A stretch of DNA of 47,567 nt, taken from the IMG/VR virus record IMGVR_UViG_3300047157_000049, positions 1 through 47,567 of that record; one strand, written 5' to 3'. This DNA is from a virus. This document shows, one piece after another, positions 42,447 to 47,567 of this stretch. Made by a program: the position numbers and the translations under genes. Every line of letters starts with the position of its first letter. The first letter of the stretch is position 1. Below the pieces are notes generated by a model. It searched no databases. It saw only the letters and a list, made by a program, of their open reading frames with translations, and was not told where the DNA came from.

Positions 42447-42707
42447 ATGCCAAAAACACAATCTATATCTATTCCACAAGCAATAGAAAACATTACAAAA
42501 TCACATGAGTTTCAAGAAACAACTGCTACTTTTTTATTAAAACAAAACTTAAAAGCTATTGCTAGTTCTTTAGAATCTTTATCAATGGCTCCATTTAATC
42601 ATTTAAATCAAGTTGGTTGTAGAACAAAAGAAAGTAATGAATTAGCAAAAGTATTAATGAATCAATTAGATAAAAAAATACTTAAACAATTAAGGAGTTT
42701 AACATGA
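42447..42707 (+). CDS. Small helical protein in the MoxR group (86 aa)
   Basis: The 86-residue protein is almost wholly helical, starting MPKTQSISIPQAIENITKSH, with Thr/Ser and Lys and no Trp or Tyr. It has AGGAGG upstream and overlaps the next gene as ATGA, so it is coupled with the 252-residue paralogue. Not recognised. Could be an adaptor or antitoxin-like small partner; this is only inference from size and coupling. Confidence 0.6.
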   Translation: MPKTQSISIPQAIENITKSHEFQETTATFLLKQNLKAIASSLESLSMAPFNHLNQVGCRTKESNELAKVLMNQLDKKILKQLRSLT

Positions 42708-43462
42708 GCACAGTAAGAATGTCGGATCAACTACAACGTGATATTGCAAGAGAAGCAATAAACACTTACGACAAAGCAAACCCAGAACGAGAAATTCCTT
42801 CTGATATGGGTAACAAAATGTATGACAAGTATCTAAAACAAAAGCATGAAAACATGCAAACGTTTTTGCTTTCTACAGAAAATGTATCAGTTATAGATCC
42901 TGCTTATGCAAAAATTAAATCTATATCTTCATTGCGTTTACGAATTGCGTATAGCGATATTGAAGAACAAACTGATTATGATGGCAACGCTACAATGGAG
43001 ATTGTTGACCAACATATGGACTTTAATTTAGATGTATCTAACAGAGAAGTTATGACTTTGTTATCTAAAAACCCTGATGGTTACAATGATCATGTAACAG
43101 TTGGACTTAAGATAGACATTACTGGTAACAATGAAGACGACAACCCATGTAGAGAACATGCTGATCTTAGTTGTCCTTTAGTTGCTGAGTTAGTTTCTGT
43201 CCAAGAATACAACGATAAAGTATATACCGGCGGTAGGCAGTACAAACAAAAAGTACAAGAAACCATTGCATCTTTTACAACTTTAAACCAAGCACTTAAA
43301 GCTTGGCCTGCACTTAAAGATCTTGTATCTCAATCTAAGTTAGACAAAGTCTACGAAAAAGTAGAACGCAAAGCTAAACAACAGCAACAGCGAGAAGCTA
43401 TTGAAGTGCAAGAGCAAGAACTTAACTCAGTTATTTTAACTGCATCATTACTAGGAGACTAA
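42704..43462 (+). CDS. Paralogue A of an early protein family (252 aa)
   Basis: The 252-residue protein starts MSTVRMSDQLQRDIAREAIN and has a middle of mixed strands, then TTLNQALKAWPALKDLVSQS, KLDKVYEKVERKAKQQQQ and an end NSVILTASLLGD. The protein at 45530-46372 has the same three blocks (start MxxVRMSxxL, WPAxKDxVxQxxLDKxxE, NSaxLTsxLL), so they are paralogues. The WPA block after a helix faintly recalls phage nucleotide-modification-associated (Nmad5-type) proteins; I would not assign it. It lies between MoxR and the metallopeptidase. Confidence 0.7.
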   Translation: MSTVRMSDQLQRDIAREAINTYDKANPEREIPSDMGNKMYDKYLKQKHENMQTFLLSTENVSVIDPAYAKIKSISSLRLRIAYSDIEEQTDYDGNATMEIVDQHMDFNLDVSNREVMTLLSKNPDGYNDHVTVGLKIDITGNNEDDNPCREHADLSCPLVAELVSVQEYNDKVYTGGRQYKQKVQETIASFTTLNQALKAWPALKDLVSQSKLDKVYEKVERKAKQQQQREAIEVQEQELNSVILTASLLGD

Positions 43463-43464
43463 TT

Positions 43465-43839
43465 ATGTTAGAAATAGGCCCACCTAAATACAACCAAGGC
43501 GACTATGTGCGCATAGACTTTGGCTCTGGTCATTGCAAAGCTATGATCAACAAAGTCAAACGTAACCGTAGACATGATAAAGACATTCGCGAAGGACGCG
43601 TGCATCAGTATTACGCAAAACGTAATCCCAATGGTTGGTTTTATCAAGTAGCTAAACACTATGGTACTGGTACAGAAGATGTACCTGATCTACGTAACGC
43701 TCACTGGTCTAGAAACTTAAAACTAGACATCAGTGAATGTGAAATTAGAAAACTTATACCTGCTGATAAAGATTTTAAACTTAAACATCTTAGTCAAGGT
43801 ATGACTGCAGATACTGAAGTATTAGTAATAAGTAATTAG
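43465..43839 (+). CDS. Early hypothetical protein (124 aa)
   Basis: The 124-residue basic protein starts MLEIGPPKYNQGDYVRIDFG, with KAMINKVKRNRRHDKDIREG and NPNGWFYQVAKHYGTG, and the charged end ECEIRKLIPADKDFKLKHLS. The first 45 residues (GDYVRI.FG.G...A.I..V) resemble small SH3/KOW-like barrels that touch nucleic acid or protein. It precedes the metallopeptidase gene by 8 bases. Unknown function. Confidence 0.65.
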   Translation: MLEIGPPKYNQGDYVRIDFGSGHCKAMINKVKRNRRHDKDIREGRVHQYYAKRNPNGWFYQVAKHYGTGTEDVPDLRNAHWSRNLKLDISECEIRKLIPADKDFKLKHLSQGMTADTEVLVISN

Positions 43840-43847
43840 GAGAAACT

Positions 43848-44945
43848 ATGAGTCAAAATTTTACAAATGCACGCACACAACTTGTGCTCAACCAGCCATT
43901 CTTTGGCACCCTTTGTCTTCGCCTCAAACCCGTTGAACGTGATGACATGGATACGGGTGCCACAGATGGTGTGCATCTTTTCTATAATCCCAAATGGTTT
44001 GACAAATTGCAACCCTTAGAACGTATTGGTTTTCTTGCACACGAAGTTATGCATGTTGTGCTTATGCACATATTCCGTAGAGAAGAACGTCAACCACAAA
44101 AGTGGAACGTTGCGTGCGACTATGCAGAAAATTACTTACTCAAACAAGCTAACTTTATATTACCTAAAGGTGCCTTGCTTGATGAGCAATACGACGACAT
44201 GAATGCCGAAGAAATATACAACTTACTTCCTGAACCCGACGGTGGCTGGGAATCGTTGGCCGCTGACTTCGGTAATTGTGGCGCTGTGCTAGATCATCCT
44301 GGCACTGACGACGGTAGCATTGGTAAAGCTAAAGCAGAACTTACTGTTGCAATCAATCAAGCAGCAGAAAGTGCACGCAAAGCCGGCAAGCTACCTGGCT
44401 CACTAGAATCTATACTTGATGAAATTAAAGAACCTAAAGTGTGTTGGAAACAAGTACTTGCTAGGTTCTTGCGTTCTAACAACACAGACGACTTTAGTTG
44501 GCAAAAACCAAACCGTCGTTTCATTGGCCAAGGCTTGTATCTACCTTCTATGTACAACCCATCTATTGATGAAATTGCAGTTGTGTCTGACACATCATGT
44601 TCTAGAACTGACGAAGAACTAAATCAAGATCTTGCAGAAATTTCTTCTATTATTCTTGATGTCAATCCTAACAAAGTTCATTTTGTAGAAGTTGACACTG
44701 AAGTACAAAATTATACTGAGTACACACGCGAGTCTCTTCCTCTTAAAACAACTATGACTGGTAGAGGTGGAACTTGTTTCTCACCTGGCATTGAGTACAT
44801 AAATGAAAATTATCCAAATGTTAGTGCTTTGATCTATCTTACAGATCTTGGTTCTAACGACTTTGGAGACAGACCAAGTTATCCGGTCTTGTGGATAACA
44901 ACACACGAAGGAGAAGCACCTTATGGTGAAATCATCAAAATTTAA
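43848..44945 (+). CDS. DUF2201-type metallopeptidase with VWA-like domain
   Basis: The 365-residue protein has FLAHEVMHVVLMH (HExxH, residues 65-69) typical of the N-terminal DUF2201 putative metallopeptidase, with GVHLFYNPKWFDKL before it and CDYAENYLL after it. From about residue 240 a VWA-like domain follows: IAVVSDTSCSRTDEEL (DxSxS MIDAS at 248-252), MTGRGGTCFSPGIEYI and ALIYLTDLGS. Such proteins are encoded beside MoxR ATPases in bacteria. Zinc and MIDAS residues are kept, so activity is likely. The substrate is unknown. AGGAG precedes ATG 43848. Confidence 0.85.
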   Translation: MSQNFTNARTQLVLNQPFFGTLCLRLKPVERDDMDTGATDGVHLFYNPKWFDKLQPLERIGFLAHEVMHVVLMHIFRREERQPQKWNVACDYAENYLLKQANFILPKGALLDEQYDDMNAEEIYNLLPEPDGGWESLAADFGNCGAVLDHPGTDDGSIGKAKAELTVAINQAAESARKAGKLPGSLESILDEIKEPKVCWKQVLARFLRSNNTDDFSWQKPNRRFIGQGLYLPSMYNPSIDEIAVVSDTSCSRTDEELNQDLAEISSIILDVNPNKVHFVEVDTEVQNYTEYTRESLPLKTTMTGRGGTCFSPGIEYINENYPNVSALIYLTDLGSNDFGDRPSYPVLWITTHEGEAPYGEIIKI

Positions 44946-45108
44946 ACAGAATATTAAAGACTTTGGTCTTTCTGTTTTGACTGGCGGTGCAGTGTTGCTT
45001 GGCTTATTGGCTATCGCAACATCTATGCATCATTTTTTAATGCTAATTGCAATCTCAATATCATTGGGTGCAGTTATATATTTAATCTGGAGGATGTTAG
45101 ATGTCTAG
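44923..45108 (+). CDS. Two-pass membrane protein (61 aa)
   Basis: The 61-residue protein starts MVKSSKFKQNIKDFGLSVLT with two membrane segments (GLSVLTGGAVLLGLLAIATS, FLMLIAISISLGAVIYLIW). AGGAG lies 9 bases upstream and it overlaps the metallopeptidase gene by 23 bases, so it is coupled to it. It is the first of three overlapping membrane genes that could recruit the MoxR/peptidase complex to the membrane. Not recognised. Confidence 0.65.
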   Translation: MVKSSKFKQNIKDFGLSVLTGGAVLLGLLAIATSMHHFLMLIAISISLGAVIYLIWRMLDV

Positions 45109-45256
45109 TACTGTAATAACTAGTATCACCACAGCTATGTGGATCATGATCGAACTAATTCAATTTGCCTATATGGCATATCTTATGTGGAGGGACAGAG
45201 ACAATGTTATTGATCGGCATAATCAGCGCGCTCGGACTGCTTTTGCTTGCGCTTAA
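45101..45256 (+). CDS. Single-pass membrane protein (51 aa)
   Basis: The 51-residue protein starts MSSTVITSITTAMWIMIELI, with a hydrophobic segment (residues 8-29) and a charged end RDRDNVIDRHNQRARTAF. GGAGG is 7 bases upstream of ATG 45101. It overlaps both neighbours. Its reading frame was found by direct translation. A viral membrane protein; function unknown. Confidence 0.55.
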   Translation: MSSTVITSITTAMWIMIELIQFAYMAYLMWRDRDNVIDRHNQRARTAFACA

Positions 45257-45530
45257 AGCAGGCGGGCGTAAAACAATTGGTAATGACATTTTTATAGATG
45301 TCATTATTACAGTCACCTTAATGGTTTGTTTTTATGGCACTTACAGTGGCATGACTGCAGCTATGGTTGGTGGCTTAACCGCATCTATTATTCTTTTTAT
45401 TCTTAAAAAGACTATGGTGCATGAAAAACTAACTGTTACAAAACAACCTAAGCGAGTTTTTAACAAGTTTGTAATTAATACTCCCACAATTAAGTGGCAA
45501 GAAGTAAAACCTACATGGAGGAAAGTGTAA
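45204..45530 (+). CDS. Three-pass membrane protein (108 aa)
   Basis: ATG 45204 is chosen for GGAGGG upstream. The 108-residue protein has three hydrophobic segments: LLIGIISALGLLLLALKAGG, FIDVIITVTLMVCFYGTYSG and MTAAMVGGLTASIILFIL. A cytoplasmic basic end (KQPKRVFNKFVINTPTIKWQ) follows. It overlaps the 51-residue gene and joins the second paralogue by TAATG. Function unknown; holin-like topology but in the early arm. Confidence 0.6.
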   Translation: MLLIGIISALGLLLLALKAGGRKTIGNDIFIDVIITVTLMVCFYGTYSGMTAAMVGGLTASIILFILKKTMVHEKLTVTKQPKRVFNKFVINTPTIKWQEVKPTWRKV

Positions 45531-46372
45531 TGGCAAGTGTAAGAATGAGTGGTGAGTTGCGAAATAGAATTTATTCAAATTTTAAAAAGCAACTTTACAA
45601 AGTATATGAAAACAACAGTGGTCTACAAGATTATCTTAAATCTATTGTAGAATCTTTTTATTCAGTTGAAGAACGTCAAATAATGAAAGATTATTTAGAA
45701 GTGCATGAACGTTTATTCAGGATGAAAAACCCTAATAAAAATCATGAAGAGTTTTCGCCTAAAAAGTATTTTCAAACTAGTTATGGCAGTAGACATTCAG
45801 ATTTTAATTGGGTAAGACAAGTACATTTTATTGTTAATCCTAATCGTCCAGCTACAGAGTCATTAACTTTTATGACAGGCGGAGACTGGCATGAGAGTTA
45901 CACCAATCAATATGATGACAAAGTATCACCAGCAAGTGATAACTATGTAGACGGTGATTTTGGGTTAACGTTAAAGTTAGATGAACCTATTCAACTTGTG
46001 CAACAACACGACTCTTCTCAAATATGGTCTGCTTCAGGTAAAGTAAAATCGTATACAAATCCTATAATTGTTTCATCTGATATAGATGTAGACAATATAG
46101 AAAACTTTGCTGAAGGTACTATAAAAATTAATGAGTCTAAAACTCAGATAAAACATTTGTTAGACAATTGTACAACACTTAAACGTTTTCTAGATACGTG
46201 GCCTGCAGGTAAAGATTCTGTACCACAGGAATATCTAGATAAAATGTTTGAAACAGCTACACCAGCTACACCTTCTACTTTACCTAAGTTTGATCCAAAT
46301 GCTATCTTACCTGACGAAGTTAAAGAACAAATGAACAGTGCTGTATTAACTAGTAAGTTAATGGAGGGTTAA
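45530..46372 (+). CDS. Paralogue B of an early protein family (280 aa)
   Basis: ATG 45530 is chosen over upstream in-frame starts because it overlaps the previous stop (TAATG) and GGAGG lies 9 bases before it. The 280-residue protein starts MASVRMSGELRNRIYSNFKK. Its C-terminal block TTLKRFLDTWPAGKDSVPQE, YLDKMFE and end NSAVLTSKLMEG matches paralogue A at 42704-43462. The middle is different (YSVEERQIMKDYLEVHERLF, GGDWHESYTNQYDDK), so only the ends are shared. The unit probably binds a common partner through the shared ends. Confidence 0.7.
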   Translation: MASVRMSGELRNRIYSNFKKQLYKVYENNSGLQDYLKSIVESFYSVEERQIMKDYLEVHERLFRMKNPNKNHEEFSPKKYFQTSYGSRHSDFNWVRQVHFIVNPNRPATESLTFMTGGDWHESYTNQYDDKVSPASDNYVDGDFGLTLKLDEPIQLVQQHDSSQIWSASGKVKSYTNPIIVSSDIDVDNIENFAEGTIKINESKTQIKHLLDNCTTLKRFLDTWPAGKDSVPQEYLDKMFETATPATPSTLPKFDPNAILPDEVKEQMNSAVLTSKLMEG

Positions 46373-46374
46373 TT

Positions 46375-46596
46375 ATGGGAGCTATGAAACGTTGGATGCA
46401 TGACGTGCATGACGATTGCTTATCTATGGGTGTTCGTAACACTGCTAAAAAGTATGACATTTCTGCTGACGATGTTAAAACTGCAACTATGAATCATGCA
46501 GGTTGGAATAAAACTTGGTCTGAGTTTGTTATAGAAAATAATATAAAACAAACAATGGCTAATGCAAATGAAGCAGCAAAAAAAAGGGGCCTATAA
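46375..46596 (+). CDS. Small DNA-binding-like early protein (73 aa)
   Basis: The 73-residue protein starts MGAMKRWMHDVHDDCLSMGV. The segment CLSMGVRNTAKKYDISADDV looks like a helix-turn-helix (helix, turn, recognition helix) of homeodomain-like type. It lies 2 bases after paralogue B and ends before a bidirectional hairpin. May be a transcription regulator; the HTH is my reading of the sequence pattern. Confidence 0.6.
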   Translation: MGAMKRWMHDVHDDCLSMGVRNTAKKYDISADDVKTATMNHAGWNKTWSEFVIENNIKQTMANANEAAKKRGL

Positions 46597-46606
46597 AGAC
46601 CCCTTT
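46575..46606 (-). terminator. Terminator for the minus-strand decoration gene (bidirectional)
   Basis: AAAGGGG/CCCCTTT pair (46583-46589 with 46600-46606). On the minus strand it is followed by an eight-T run (bases 46589 downward), an ideal intrinsic terminator 15 bases after the decoration gene. On the plus strand the T-run is only TTTAAGATTT, so it is weaker for the early genes. Confidence 0.8.
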
Positions 46607-46620
46607 AAGATTTGCTTAAC

Positions 46621-47031
46621 TTACGATACGTAAATCCACATTTCTAATGTGCCAGTTGCAACATCACCTGCAGGTGCTACTTGACAAGTAATGTCAATAG
46701 TATCATCTGAACTATAGGCAATAGGTGCAAGGTTTGCATCTTCATGGTCTATACCACCGGCTTGGCCGATTGTAGAACCATCAATAAATCTATCTGAATC
46801 TGTACCATCACCGACGTCAAGTACTAGACCTGAGCCTGTGTCTAAATCAGAAGATTTGATTTTGATGTCATGTAAAGTTTCACCAGCAAAGATATCTACC
46901 ATTTGGTATACATCAGCAGCATTTGGTGCAGCAGTTACATTAAACTTAGCATATCTTACGCCAATCGCACCACTAGGAAATGGTTTGAATGATTGATTGC
47001 CTGAAACAGGATCACTTGTAAAAGTTGCCAT
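46621..47031 (-). CDS. Decoration/virion surface-type protein, stand-alone
   Basis: ATG 47031 is chosen because AGGTG lies 7 bases upstream. The 136-residue protein starts MATFTSDPVSGNQSFKPFPS, has NVTAAPNAADVYQMVDIFAG, GSGLVLDVGDGTDSDRFIDG and APAGDVATGTLEMWIYVS, and is all beta with a compact fold. I recall this pattern (T.A.DV.Q..DI.AG......, LDVGDGTD..RF) from capsid decoration and other abundant structural proteins of marine phages. It is alone on the minus strand among early genes, with its own promoter and terminator. Late expression is expected but the promoter looks like a host sigma70 site. Confidence 0.65.
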   Translation of the reverse strand: MATFTSDPVSGNQSFKPFPSGAIGVRYAKFNVTAAPNAADVYQMVDIFAGETLHDIKIKSSDLDTGSGLVLDVGDGTDSDRFIDGSTIGQAGGIDHEDANLAPIAYSSDDTIDITCQVAPAGDVATGTLEMWIYVS

Positions 47032-47079
47032 ATTTTCACCTTTATTGTTATATAACACTTAATTGTGTCATACTTAAAA

Positions 47080-47107
47080 AACATAAAGCATTCAGGATGA
47101 ATGTCAA
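47080..47107 (-). promoter_or_regulatory. Sigma70-like promoter of the decoration gene
   Basis: On the minus strand TTGACA (47107-47102), 16-base spacer, TATGTT (47085-47080). The -35 is a full match, the -10 has four of six. Transcription would start near 47073, giving a leader of about 42 bases. It is the clearest promoter in the window and lies inside the gap between the divergent 70-residue gene and the decoration gene. Confidence 0.65.
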
Positions 47108-47116
47108 CTGTAAATT

Positions 47117-47329
47117 ATGGATAATCGAATCTACGTAAAACGTAATCCCTTAGCCTATTATCGGTACAACACTCCTGAACATCTTCCCTATATACAGTGG
47201 AGGTTGGTCAGCAAAGGTGTTGCCTACAATATGGTCCACAGTAAACAAGTTGGATGGGAGCGTGCAAAAAAGGGGGAGTATGAGGACTGGTGTGTTCGCA
47301 TGGAAAAATTAAGAAAGGAAAACTTATGA
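47117..47329 (+). CDS. Small early protein upstream of DNA polymerase (70 aa)
   Basis: The 70-residue basic protein starts MDNRIYVKRNPLAYYRYNTP, then EHLPYIQWRLVSKGVAYNMV and ERAKKGEYEDWCVRMEKLRK. Aromatic and basic residues dominate; no membrane segment. The stop overlaps the polymerase start (ATGA), so they are coupled. I recall similar short proteins in front of the polymerase of marine phages, with no known function. No strong ribosome binding site precedes it. Confidence 0.6.
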   Translation: MDNRIYVKRNPLAYYRYNTPEHLPYIQWRLVSKGVAYNMVHSKQVGWERAKKGEYEDWCVRMEKLRKENL

Positions 47330-47567
47330 ATTTATTATACTTAGACTTTGAAACTTACTACGACGTACAATTGTCCCTGACTAAAATGACAACTGTACAA
47401 TACGTTAACCACCCTGATTTTAAAATATGGGGAGTAGGTTTAAAATTTAATGAGGGAGATACAGAGTGGTTTGGAGAAGACCAATACCAAGATGCTCTTG
47501 AACAAATACCCTGGGAAGAAACCGCAGTTGTATGTCACAACACTTTGTTTGATGCTTACATACTTAC
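47326..47567 (+). CDS. Family A DNA polymerase, N-terminal exonuclease part (3' end cut)
   Basis: The first 80 residues are in the window. LYLDFET (Exo I, D..E) near residues 4-10 and VVCHNTLFDAYIL (Exo II, N..F/D) near 68-80 are the 3'-5' exonuclease motifs of family A (PolI-like) phage polymerases. The spacing is normal for this group. The polymerase domain lies outside the window. It would copy the phage genome and proofread. AAGGAAAAC precedes the ATG. Confidence 0.8.
   Translation, partial: MNLLYLDFETYYDVQLSLTKMTTVQYVNHPDFKIWGVGLKFNEGDTEWFGEDQYQDALEQIPWEETAVVCHNTLFDAYIL

Noticed and set aside
1-47567. tRNA genes, insertion sequences and integrase
   Set aside because: None was seen on reading both strands; no attachment site or lysogeny gene was recognised in this window.

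Overview
The window is part of the genome of a tailed double-stranded DNA phage, most likely a marine podovirus-like virus. It carries a terminase pair, a P22-type portal, a scaffold, an N4-gp56-type capsid protein, a set of ejection proteins with T7-like order, two S74-type fibres, a holin and an M15 endolysin. Many small genes resemble, from memory, families common in uncultured marine phages, and base composition is moderately AT-rich by eye. The tailed-phage assignment is firm. A link to HMO-2011-type phages is only an inference from layout and from the start of a family A DNA polymerase. The host is not determinable from the sequence.

Layout. Positions 36076 down to 1 (minus strand) are the late arm. 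In transcription order it holds an HNH protein, terminase small and large subunits, portal, scaffold, major capsid protein with its own terminator, head-tail connector genes, a GNAT-like protein, ejection proteins ending in a 2156-residue giant with lysozyme-like and zinc-protease-like parts, tail appendages, holin, DUF6447-like protein, M15 endolysin, a coiled-coil protein, a nozzle-like protein, a gpJ/DUF1983-like tip protein and a tail assembly chaperone-like protein. It ends in a run of very small lysine-rich proteins and a secreted Asn/Thr-rich protein cut by the window edge. Positions 36077-37113 form a switch region with GC-rich hairpins, 7-bp tandem repeats and a 12-copy TGTTCCA array. 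Positions 37114-47567 (plus strand) are the early arm: small unknown proteins separated by hairpin terminators, a structured intergenic RNA candidate, a MoxR-type AAA+ ATPase, a DUF2201-type metallopeptidase with a VWA-like MIDAS motif, three membrane proteins, two paralogous proteins, and the 5' end of a DNA polymerase.

One minus-strand gene (46621-47031) interrupts the early arm. It looks like a decoration or virion surface protein, with its own sigma70-like promoter and a strong intrinsic terminator, so it is arranged like a moron.

In the late arm many genes are joined by TAATG stop-start overlaps, which implies translational coupling. At least 15 places need a one-base correction, mostly in homopolymers, to restore recognisable reading frames. 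This looks like uncorrected single-molecule or homopolymer-prone sequencing, and several genes are therefore described across the break. The strongest leads for new biology are the TGTTCCA array, the MoxR/metallopeptidase neighbourhood with its duplicated protein family, and the moron-like decoration gene.
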